Below, in pieces: positions 6,772-12,084 of a stretch of DNA of 12,084 nt. The stretch lies in NCBI GenBank assembly GCA_023393895.1, contig JAEXBT010000097.1, forward strand, positions 1 through 12,084, written 5' to 3'. A program made the position numbers and the translations under genes. The stretch's first letter is position 1. Every line of letters begins with the position of its first letter. The notes under the pieces were generated by a model. That model made no database searches and was not told the origin of the DNA. It was given only the letters and a program-made list of their open reading frames with translations. This stretch comes from Pseudomonadota bacterium. Lineage in GTDB: Bacteria > Pseudomonadota > Gammaproteobacteria > Xanthomonadales > Xanthomonadaceae.

Positions 6772-7755
6772 ATGAAGTCACCCGTCCGTGTTGCCGTCAC
6801 CGGCGCCGCCGGCCAGATCGGTTACGCCCTGCTGTTCCGCATCGCCTCGGGCGAGATGCTCGGCAAGGACCAGCCGGTCATCCTGCAGATGCTGGAGCTG
6901 CCGATGGAGAAGGCGCAGGCCGCGCTCAAGGGCGTGATGATGGAGCTGGAGGACTGCGCGTTCCCGCTGCTGGCCGGCATGGTCGGCACCGATGATCCGG
7001 AAGTGGCGTTCAAGGATGCCGACTACGCGCTGCTGGTCGGCGCCATGCCGCGCGGCCCCGGCATGGAGCGCAAGGACCTGCTGCTGAAGAACGCCGAGAT
7101 CTTCACCGTGCAGGGCAAGGCGCTGAATAAGGTCGCCAGCCGCAACGTGAAGGTGCTGGTGGTCGGCAACCCGGCCAACACCAACGCCTACATCGCGATG
7201 AAGTCCGCGCCCGACCTGCCGGCGAAGAACTTCACGGCGATGCTCCGCCTGGACCACAACCGCGCGCTCTCGCAGCTGGCGGGCAGGGCCGGCGTGCCGG
7301 TGGCCGACATCAACAAGCTGGTGGTGTGGGGCAACCACAGCCCCACCATGTACCCGGACTACCGCTTCGCCGATGTCGGCGGCAAGTCGCTGAAGGACAC
7401 CATCAACGATGCCGACTGGAACGCCAACACCTTCATCCCGACGGTGGGCAAGCGCGGTGCCGCGATCATCGAGGCGCGCGGGCTGTCCTCCGCGGCGTCG
7501 GCGGCCAACGCCGCCATCGACCACATGCGTGACTGGGCGCTCGGCAGCAATGGCGAGTGGGTGACGATGGGCGTGCCGAGCGACGGCTCCTACGGCATCC
7601 CGCAGGACGTGATCTACGGCTTCCCGGTGACCACGGCGAACGGCGAATACACCATCGTCAAGGACCTGCCGATCGATGACTTCAGCCGCGCGGCGATGGA
7701 CAAGACGCTGGCGGAACTGGAGGAGGAGCGCGGGGGCGTCTCCCACCTGCTCTGA
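6772..7755 (+). CDS. mdh: NAD-dependent malate dehydrogenase
   Basis: This 327-residue TCA-cycle enzyme oxidises malate to oxaloacetate with NAD+. The N-terminal Rossmann motif is TGAAGQIG (10-17). E42 at the end of the second strand is the acidic residue expected for NAD rather than NADP. Substrate-binding arginines are R94 and R100 in MPRGPGMER, with R164 in DHNRA. The catalytic pair is D161 and H189 (in [11 protein letters not shown]), and N133 lies in VGNPANTN. Sequence style and length match the cytosolic-type group (as in Thermus and many Xanthomonadaceae), not the E. coli Mdh type. The ATG at 6772 is preferred over the longer frame opening at 6715, because GGAGAA lies at 6761-6766 with 7-base spacing from GGAG and the protein aligns from [14 protein letters not shown]. 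It is probably co-transcribed with the upstream aminotransferase and is followed by two hairpins. Confidence 0.97.
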   Translation: MKSPVRVAVTGAAGQIGYALLFRIASGEMLGKDQPVILQMLELPMEKAQAALKGVMMELEDCAFPLLAGMVGTDDPEVAFKDADYALLVGAMPRGPGMERKDLLLKNAEIFTVQGKALNKVASRNVKVLVVGNPANTNAYIAMKSAPDLPAKNFTAMLRLDHNRALSQLAGRAGVPVADINKLVVWGNHSPTMYPDYRFADVGGKSLKDTINDADWNANTFIPTVGKRGAAIIEARGLSSAASAANAAIDHMRDWALGSNGEWVTMGVPSDGSYGIPQDVIYGFPVTTANGEYTIVKDLPIDDFSRAAMDKTLAELEEERGGVSHLL

Positions 7756-7768
7756 CGCTCGCGGAACT

Positions 7769-7789
7769 CGCGCTGTCGCTGTCAGCGCG
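7769..7789 (+). terminator. First hairpin after mdh
   Basis: CGCGCTG (7769-7775) and CAGCGCG (7783-7789) form a perfect 7-bp stem with a 7-base loop, starting 14 bases after the mdh stop. A weak pyrimidine run (TCCTTT, 7795-7800) follows. It is a likely intrinsic-type terminator or 3'-end stabilising hairpin for the aminotransferase-mdh transcript. Confidence 0.5.
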
Positions 7790-7815
7790 CAGGGTCCTTT
7801 GACGGTTTGAACGAC

Positions 7816-7835
7816 GGGGAAGCTTCGGCTTCCCC
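7816..7835. terminator. Strong UUCG-loop hairpin between convergent genes
   Basis: GGGGAAGC (7816-7823), loop TTCG, GCTTCCCC (7828-7835): an 8-bp perfect stem closed by the very stable C(UUCG)G tetraloop. It sits 14 bases beyond the stop of the minus-strand peptidase and 61 beyond the mdh stop, so it can serve both transcripts. T-rich tails are weak on both sides (GTTT on the plus strand). Confidence 0.72.
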
Positions 7836-7848
7836 CTCGCGTTTGGGC

Positions 7849-9231
7849 TCAGCGCGCGGGCTGCGGCTGCGCCGGATCGACATCGCGCAGCATCTTCCAC
7901 ACCACGTCGCGGCCGCTGGCGTCGCGGCTCAGTTGCAGGCAGGCCGGTGCATCCGGCACCAGCGGCTGCAGGGGTGCTTCCTCGTCATCGCCCGGCGGAC
8001 AAGCCAGGGGATGGATGAACAGCCCGCGTGCATCGATCTCCCGACGCGCCCGCATCTCTCCCAGATCGCCGACATCCTCGATCCGACCCCCGCGCTCGTT
8101 GAGGGCATCCTTGAAATCCACCCGCAGGTCGGCGCGAAGCGATGGGCCGACCGGGGAAACGATCGTGCCGCCACGGATCACCAGGTCCGACCAGACCCTG
8201 CCGTTCTCGGGCAGGGCGAAGTAGTGGCCGATGTCGAGTCCCGCGTGGCTGTCGCTGGCGATGCTGTCCAGGCCTGCCAGCAGTGCGAGGAAATAATGCC
8301 GTCGCAGCTGCTGCTTCTCGCGATCGCCCTCGATGGCACCGGCCTCGATCAGCACGGTACTGCTGCCCCATTGCGCGGTGAGGTCGCCGAAGGCGCGCGG
8401 GTTGAAGGTGTCGTCCCAGCGCGCGATGTGGCCGGACAGCGCGGGCTCGAGTGCCGCACGGATCGCGACCGCCACTTCGACGGCGCGTCGGCGCATCGGA
8501 TTCACCTCGCGTGACGGCCCGTGCGGCGGGGCCAGCAATGCAATCGCGGTGCCGCGCGCGGAATCACCGGCGCGGTAGCCGGCCTGCTGGTCGTGCAGGT
8601 TGAAGCTGTAGGCCGGACGTACTTGGTCGTACAGCCGCTTGAGCGTCTGCGCTTCGGGTGAGGCGAGGGCGCGTGCATCACGATTGATGTCGATGCCCTG
8701 CGCATTGCGGCGCTGGAAGCGTTGCGCGCCGTCCGGGTTCATCAGCGGCAGGAAGTGCAGCGTGGTGTTCGCGTGCAGGCGGCGCACCAGCGGGTCGTCC
8801 GGGTGCTCACCGAGGAAGCGGAACAGGTCGGCCAGCGCCATGGTCGCGGTGCTTTCGTCGCCATGCATCTGTGACCAGAGCAGGACCGGGGTGCCGCCTT
8901 CGCCCCAGCGCACAGCGCGCAATGGCCGCTGCTCCGCACTGCGGCCGATTTCGCGGACCTGGAAGCCGCGCGCGTCGGTGAGCAGCGGCATCGTGACGTC
9001 CCACCAGCGATCGGGCGCGAATACCCGCGTCTCCAGTCCGGGCACGCGCAACGCGGTGGCGTACTGGCGATCCACTCCGCCAAGCCAGGCCGGTGCTGGT
9101 GGCAAGGGGGAACTGGCGCGAGGCACGGCCGCTACTGTCGTGTCTCCCGTGCGTGCCGGCAGGCTGCCGCAGGCGGAAAGGGAGGCGATGCAGGCGGCGC
9201 CGAGGCACGCGCCCAGGATGCGATGCTTCAT
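7849..9231 (-). CDS. M14-family zinc carboxypeptidase-like lipoprotein
   Basis: This 460-residue predicted lipoprotein has lipobox LSAC (C21) and a Pro/Ala-rich linker to about residue 50. The peptidase M14 domain (about 55-320) shows zinc ligands H123 and E126 in QMHGDESTA, NPDG (165-168) with R174/R175, the substrate-binding N183-R184 in GIDINRD, the third zinc ligand H213 in NLHDQ, and the catalytic glutamate E296 in VLIEAGA. All catalytic residues are therefore present. It should hydrolyse peptides, perhaps C-terminal residues or cell-wall peptides, in the periplasm; the substrate is unknown. Residues ~340-460 form an extra C-terminal region not needed for the M14 fold, containing DLVIRGGTIVSP and EIDARGLFIHP, plus two cysteines (C411, C431). 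The ATG at 9231 has GGAGA about 6 bases upstream. It is convergent with mdh and divergent from rluA. Confidence 0.9.
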   Translation of the reverse strand: MKHRILGACLGAACIASLSACGSLPARTGDTTVAAVPRASSPLPPAPAWLGGVDRQYATALRVPGLETRVFAPDRWWDVTMPLLTDARGFQVREIGRSAEQRPLRAVRWGEGGTPVLLWSQMHGDESTATMALADLFRFLGEHPDDPLVRRLHANTTLHFLPLMNPDGAQRFQRRNAQGIDINRDARALASPEAQTLKRLYDQVRPAYSFNLHDQQAGYRAGDSARGTAIALLAPPHGPSREVNPMRRRAVEVAVAIRAALEPALSGHIARWDDTFNPRAFGDLTAQWGSSTVLIEAGAIEGDREKQQLRRHYFLALLAGLDSIASDSHAGLDIGHYFALPENGRVWSDLVIRGGTIVSPVGPSLRADLRVDFKDALNERGGRIEDVGDLGEMRARREIDARGLFIHPLACPPGDDEEAPLQPLVPDAPACLQLSRDASGRDVVWKMLRDVDPAQPQPAR

Positions 9232-9245
9232 CGCGATCTCCGCGA

Positions 9246-9260
9246 ATTCGGAATCCGAAT
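9246..9260. repeat. Perfect inverted repeat upstream of the M14 gene
   Basis: ATTCGGA (9246-9252) and TCCGAAT (9254-9260) flank a single A. It lies 15 to 29 bases before the peptidase start codon, just upstream of its Shine-Dalgarno (9237-9241), and is AT-richer than its surroundings. The size and symmetry suit a dimeric repressor or activator site. It could also form a short hairpin in the mRNA leader. Confidence 0.45.
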
Positions 9261-9311
9261 GGTGTCGTGGCAGGCGTTAACGCTGCGTGCGATGCGCATG
9301 CGGACAGTCCG

Positions 9312-9317
9312 TAAAAT
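9312..9317 (+). promoter_or_regulatory. Putative rluA -10 element (TAAAAT)
   Basis: TAAAAT matches the -10 consensus at 5 of 6 positions and would start transcription near 9324, about 39 bases before the rluA ATG. The sequence 16-18 bases upstream does not resemble TTGACA, so the call is tentative. The inverted repeat CGGAC-A-GTCCG (9301-9311) abuts it. Confidence 0.4.
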
Positions 9318-9362
9318 CACGGTGATGGACACATTCGGCCGGACACGGAAGGCGACGTCGCG

Positions 9363-10001
9363 ATGACGGCAGGCGACGACGACATCGCCATCGTGCACGC
9401 GGACGCGTGGCTGCTGGTGGTGGAGAAGCCAGCCGGCCTGCTATCGGTGCCCGGGCGTTCGCCCGAACACCAGGATTGCGTGATCAGCCGCCTGCAGCAA
9501 CGGTATCTGGATGCCTTGACGGTGCATCGGCTCGACCAGGTGACGAGCGGCCTGATGGTGTTCGCGCGCGATCCGGAGACCCACCGCCGGCTGAGCACTG
9601 CCTTCGCCGCGCGCGCGGTCGACAAGACCTACGAGGCGTGGGTCGAGGGACATGTCGAAGGCGAAAAAGGCCGCATCGAACTGCCGCTGATCTGCGATTG
9701 GCCGAATCGCCCGCGGCAGGTCGTCGATCATGCCAGTGGCAAGCCCGCGATCACCGAATGGCAGGTCCTCGTGCGGGATGACGCGGCAGGCCAGACCCGC
9801 GTTGCGCTGCATCCCCTGACCGGCCGCTCCCACCAGTTGCGCGTGCACATGGCCGAGATGGGGCATCCGATCGTTGGCGACACCTTTTACGGGGCATCGC
9901 CCGCGTCGCGCACGTGCCTGCACGCGAGCGGGCTCGGCTTCGTCCATCCGGGCACCGGGACAGCCTGTGTCTGGCACAGTCCCGCACCGTTTGGCCGGTG
10001 A
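9363..10001 (+). CDS. rluA: Dual-specificity rRNA/tRNA pseudouridine synthase RluA
   Basis: This 212-residue enzyme isomerises uridine to pseudouridine. E. coli RluA (219 residues) modifies U746 of 23S rRNA and U32 of several tRNAs. Seen here are the N-terminal VVEKPAGLLSVPGR motif (19-32) and the catalytic aspartate D58 in VHRLDQVTSGLMVFA. Also present are LPLICDWPNRPRQVV (near 107-121), which is characteristic of RluA and not RluC/RluD, and GRSHQLRVHMAEMGHPIVGD in the C-terminal third. There is no S4 domain, as expected for RluA. GGAAGG lies at 9347-9352, about 10 bases before the ATG. It is divergent from the M14 peptidase gene across 131 bases and is followed in the same direction by the S9 peptidase gene after 68 bases. 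Confidence 0.95.
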   Translation: MTAGDDDIAIVHADAWLLVVEKPAGLLSVPGRSPEHQDCVISRLQQRYLDALTVHRLDQVTSGLMVFARDPETHRRLSTAFAARAVDKTYEAWVEGHVEGEKGRIELPLICDWPNRPRQVVDHASGKPAITEWQVLVRDDAAGQTRVALHPLTGRSHQLRVHMAEMGHPIVGDTFYGASPASRTCLHASGLGFVHPGTGTACVWHSPAPFGR

Positions 10002-10017
10002 CCTTTGGCCTATCGCG

Positions 10018-10034
10018 CCTGGCCCGCGGGCAGG
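10018..10034 (+). terminator. Possible rluA 3' hairpin (imperfect, GC-rich)
   Basis: CCT(G)GCC and GGCAGG flank the CGCG loop: two 3-bp stem segments with one bulged G, centred on the palindrome GCCCGCGGGC (10022-10031), about 17 bases after the rluA stop. There is no T-tract. Transcription could read through into the S9 peptidase gene. Confidence 0.25.
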
Positions 10035-10069
10035 CTAGCCTCGACTGACGTCATCGGGGAGGAATCGAC

Positions 10070-12084
10070 ATGCGCAAGGCATGGCTATTGTTCGCGGGCC
10101 TGCTGCTTGCCGGTCACGCAGGGGCCCAGCAGGGTGGCTATCTGACGCCGCCGGAAGCGCTGCTCAAGGTGATGCGCGCGCCGCCACCGCCGGGATCCGC
10201 GCTGGATCCGACCGGGCGCACGCTGCTGCGCGTGCACAACGATTCCTACCCGGGCATCGAGCGCGTGGCCGAGCCCTACCTGAAGCTGGGTGGCGTGCGC
10301 ATCGAGCCGCGCACCCACGCGCGACACGACATGTCCAACGGCTATGGCATCCGCACCTGTGTGGCCGGGTTGTCGCTGGTGGATGTGGCGACCCGCGCGG
10401 AACGCACGATTCCGTTGCCGCCGAACGGCTGCGTGGGTTGGGCGTCGTGGTCGCCGGACGGCAGGCGTTTCGCCTTCGACAACACCACCGGAAGCCATGT
10501 CGAACTGTGGGTGGGCGAGGTCGCCAGCGGCAAGGCGGAGCGTATCGATGGAGTGCGTCTCAACACGATTCTGGGCGAAGCGGCGCAATGGGCCGGCGGC
10601 AGCACGCGCCTGCTGGTGAAGGCGGTACCGAAGGACCTCGGGCCGGCGCCGAGACTTTCCGCCACGGCGGCGGGCCCGAAGATCAGCGAGGCGATCGCGG
10701 GCAAAGGCGAGAGCAGCACCTACGAGGCGCGTGACACGCTGGGCAATCCGCACGAAGAGGCGCTGTTCGACCACTATGTGCGCAGCCAGCTGGTACGCGT
10801 GGACCTGCCTTCGGGCAAGGTGACGCCGGTCGGGGCGGCGGGTGCGATTGCGCGCGCCGATGTCGCGCCTGATGGCAGGCACGCGCTGGTGGAGACGCTG
10901 CAGCGTCCGTACTCCTATGTCACGACCCACCAGCGCTTCGCGCGCAATGTCGATGTACTCGACATCGACAGCGGCCGCAGCAAGACCATTGCCAAGCTGC
11001 CGACCGCGGACCGCGTGCCGGTGCGCGGCGTGCCGGAAGGCCCGCGCGGCTTCGACTGGGTCGGCAGCGAGCCCGCCACGCTGGTCTGGTCGGAGGCCCT
11101 CGACAAGGGCGACTGGAAGGTGGAGGTGCCACAGCGCGACAAGGTGATGCGCCTGCGTGCGCCGTTCACGGCGCAGCCGGAGGAGATTGCGCGGACGGTG
11201 CAGCGCTTCGGCGGTATCGCGGCGCTTGAAGGTGGCAGCGACGCCTTCATCACCGAGTTCGACATCAACAGGCGCTGGGTGAAGATCGGCCTGATGGACC
11301 TGGCCCAGCCGGGCAAGCCGGCGCGCACGGTCTGGGACTATTCGATGGACGAGCGCTACCGCAATCCCGGCACGCCGCTGATGCGCCGTCTGCCGAGCGG
11401 CGCGACCGTGGTCCGCCGTGACGGCGATGCGGTCTATTTGCGCGGCTCGGGCAGTTCCACGCAGGGGGACCGGCCGTTCCTCGACCGCTTCGACCTCGCC
11501 AGTGGCAGGTTCGAGCGGCTGTTCCGCAGCGAACCGACCGCCTTCGAACGCCCGCTGGCGATCAGCGATGATGGACAGCGCATCATCACCCAGCGCGAAA
11601 GCCCGATCGACCCGCCCAACGTGTACGTGCGCACGCTGGGCGAAGCGGTGGCCACGCCGGCCGAGGGCGAGGCCGCACGCGCCTCGACCGCCAGCCAGGT
11701 CACCGACTACGCCGACCCGACGCCGGAAGTGCGCGGCATCAAGCGCCAGCTGGTGAACTACAAGCGCAAGGACGGCGTCGATCTCTCGTTCACGCTTTAC
11801 CTTCCGCTCGGCTACAAGGAAGGCACGCGCGTGCCGGCGGTGCTCTACGCCTACCCGATGGACTTCGCCGACCCGAGCAAGGCCGGCCAGGTCACGGGAT
11901 CGCAGCAGACCTTCACCCAGTTTCCAGAGCATCGGCTCTTGCTGCTCGCCGGCTATGCGGTGATCGACAACGCGGCCTTTCCGATCGTAGGCGATCCGCG
12001 CACCGCGTACGACACCTACCTCGAACAGCTGGTGGCGAACGCCGAGGCCGCGGTGGACAAGGCGGTGGAGATGGGCGTGGTGGA
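10070..12084 (+). CDS. Secreted S9-family (S9D glutamyl-endopeptidase-like) peptidase, N-terminal 671 codons
   Basis: This open frame runs from ATG 10070 off the right edge. The protein starts with a Sec signal peptide (MRKAWLLFAGLLLAGHAGA, cleavage predicted after A19, AGA|QQ). Residues ~25-560 are the beta-propeller of the prolyl oligopeptidase superfamily, including YLKLGGVRIEPRTH (~71-84) and SWSPDGRRFAFDN, with repeated 'DG' turns. The alpha/beta-hydrolase domain opens at about residue 566 with DGVDLSFTLYLPLGY and continues through VLYAYPMDF, AGYAVIDNAAFPIVGD and DTYLEQLVANAEAAVDKAVEMG. These resemble the S9D group (glutamyl endopeptidases of plants and bacteria) more than DPP-IV or prolyl oligopeptidase. 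The window ends just before the expected GxSxGG nucleophile motif, so catalytic residues cannot be checked. Family members are usually around 800 residues. A strong Shine-Dalgarno GGGGAGGA lies at 10056-10063. The product is probably periplasmic or secreted and scavenges peptides. Confidence 0.9.
   Translation, partial: MRKAWLLFAGLLLAGHAGAQQGGYLTPPEALLKVMRAPPPPGSALDPTGRTLLRVHNDSYPGIERVAEPYLKLGGVRIEPRTHARHDMSNGYGIRTCVAGLSLVDVATRAERTIPLPPNGCVGWASWSPDGRRFAFDNTTGSHVELWVGEVASGKAERIDGVRLNTILGEAAQWAGGSTRLLVKAVPKDLGPAPRLSATAAGPKISEAIAGKGESSTYEARDTLGNPHEEALFDHYVRSQLVRVDLPSGKVTPVGAAGAIARADVAPDGRHALVETLQRPYSYVTTHQRFARNVDVLDIDSGRSKTIAKLPTADRVPVRGVPEGPRGFDWVGSEPATLVWSEALDKGDWKVEVPQRDKVMRLRAPFTAQPEEIARTVQRFGGIAALEGGSDAFITEFDINRRWVKIGLMDLAQPGKPARTVWDYSMDERYRNPGTPLMRRLPSGATVVRRDGDAVYLRGSGSSTQGDRPFLDRFDLASGRFERLFRSEPTAFERPLAISDDGQRIITQRESPIDPPNVYVRTLGEAVATPAEGEAARASTASQVTDYADPTPEVRGIKRQLVNYKRKDGVDLSFTLYLPLGYKEGTRVPAVLYAYPMDFADPSKAGQVTGSQQTFTQFPEHRLLLLAGYAVIDNAAFPIVGDPRTAYDTYLEQLVANAEAAVDKAVEMGVV

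Noticed and set aside
5469..6800. The lipoprotein frame stays open 444 codons further upstream on the minus strand, opposite the aminotransferase gene, as if encoding a 703-residue protein.
   Set aside because: The upstream part is rich in His, Arg, Val and Gly, as expected for the complement of a high-GC coding strand, and resembles no family. The lipoprotein signal and a good ribosome binding site fix the start at 5468.
6778..7746. A 322-codon minus-strand open frame opposite mdh.
   Set aside because: mdh is certain on the plus strand. The antisense frame shows only composition bias.
10085..11932. A 615-codon open frame on the minus strand opposite the S9 peptidase gene.
   Set aside because: The same shadow composition, with no family resemblance and no ribosome binding site or signal. 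The plus-strand frame encodes a recognisable peptidase.
1..12084. Searched for CRISPR arrays, tRNA/rRNA genes, insertion sequences, toxin-antitoxin pairs, phage genes and defence genes.
   Set aside because: No repeat-spacer pattern, RNA gene signature, transposase or defence-type motif was seen. The reading frames are filled by housekeeping enzymes, peptidases and lipoproteins.

Overview
The window is a compact, high-GC stretch of chromosome from what looks like a gammaproteobacterium of the Xanthomonadaceae/Lysobacteraceae type. That placement is an inference from the strong G/C preference at third codon positions, the abundance of short predicted lipoproteins, and secreted peptidases of the S9D and M14 families beside ordinary housekeeping genes. 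It is not a phylogenetic result. I see no tRNA, rRNA, CRISPR array, insertion sequence, integrase or phage gene. No gap between genes exceeds 165 bases.

Left part (1-2864): the N-terminal 433 codons of the ribosome-associated GTPase TypA/BipA run leftwards off the window. Divergent from it is a cytosolic-type cyclophilin (ppiB), followed in the same direction by a predicted lipoprotein whose C-terminal domain resembles the LprI/DUF1311 family.

Middle (2915-5468, minus strand): three predicted lipoprotein genes form a tight operon joined by two 4-base ATGA overlaps. In transcription order they are a 259-residue lipoprotein of unknown function, an M48-type zinc metalloprotease with a TPR-like tail, and a 199-residue lipoprotein of unknown function. 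This is the least explained unit in the window and the best candidate for an undescribed envelope system.

Right of this (5532-7755, plus strand), a class I PLP aminotransferase and malate dehydrogenase are 40 bases apart. They probably share a transcript and meet at oxaloacetate. Two hairpins close this unit in a convergent junction with a minus-strand M14-family zinc carboxypeptidase lipoprotein. Divergent from that gene is rluA (pseudouridine synthase). The window ends inside a secreted S9D-type (glutamyl endopeptidase-like) prolyl-oligopeptidase-family gene, cut before its catalytic serine motif.

Most of the window is conventional. The notable non-coding signals are inverted repeats in the short intergenic gaps at about 2867-2893, 5474-5486, 9246-9311 and 10018-10053. 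Very long open frames opposite typA, the aminotransferase, mdh and the S9 gene are composition shadows and are not annotated.
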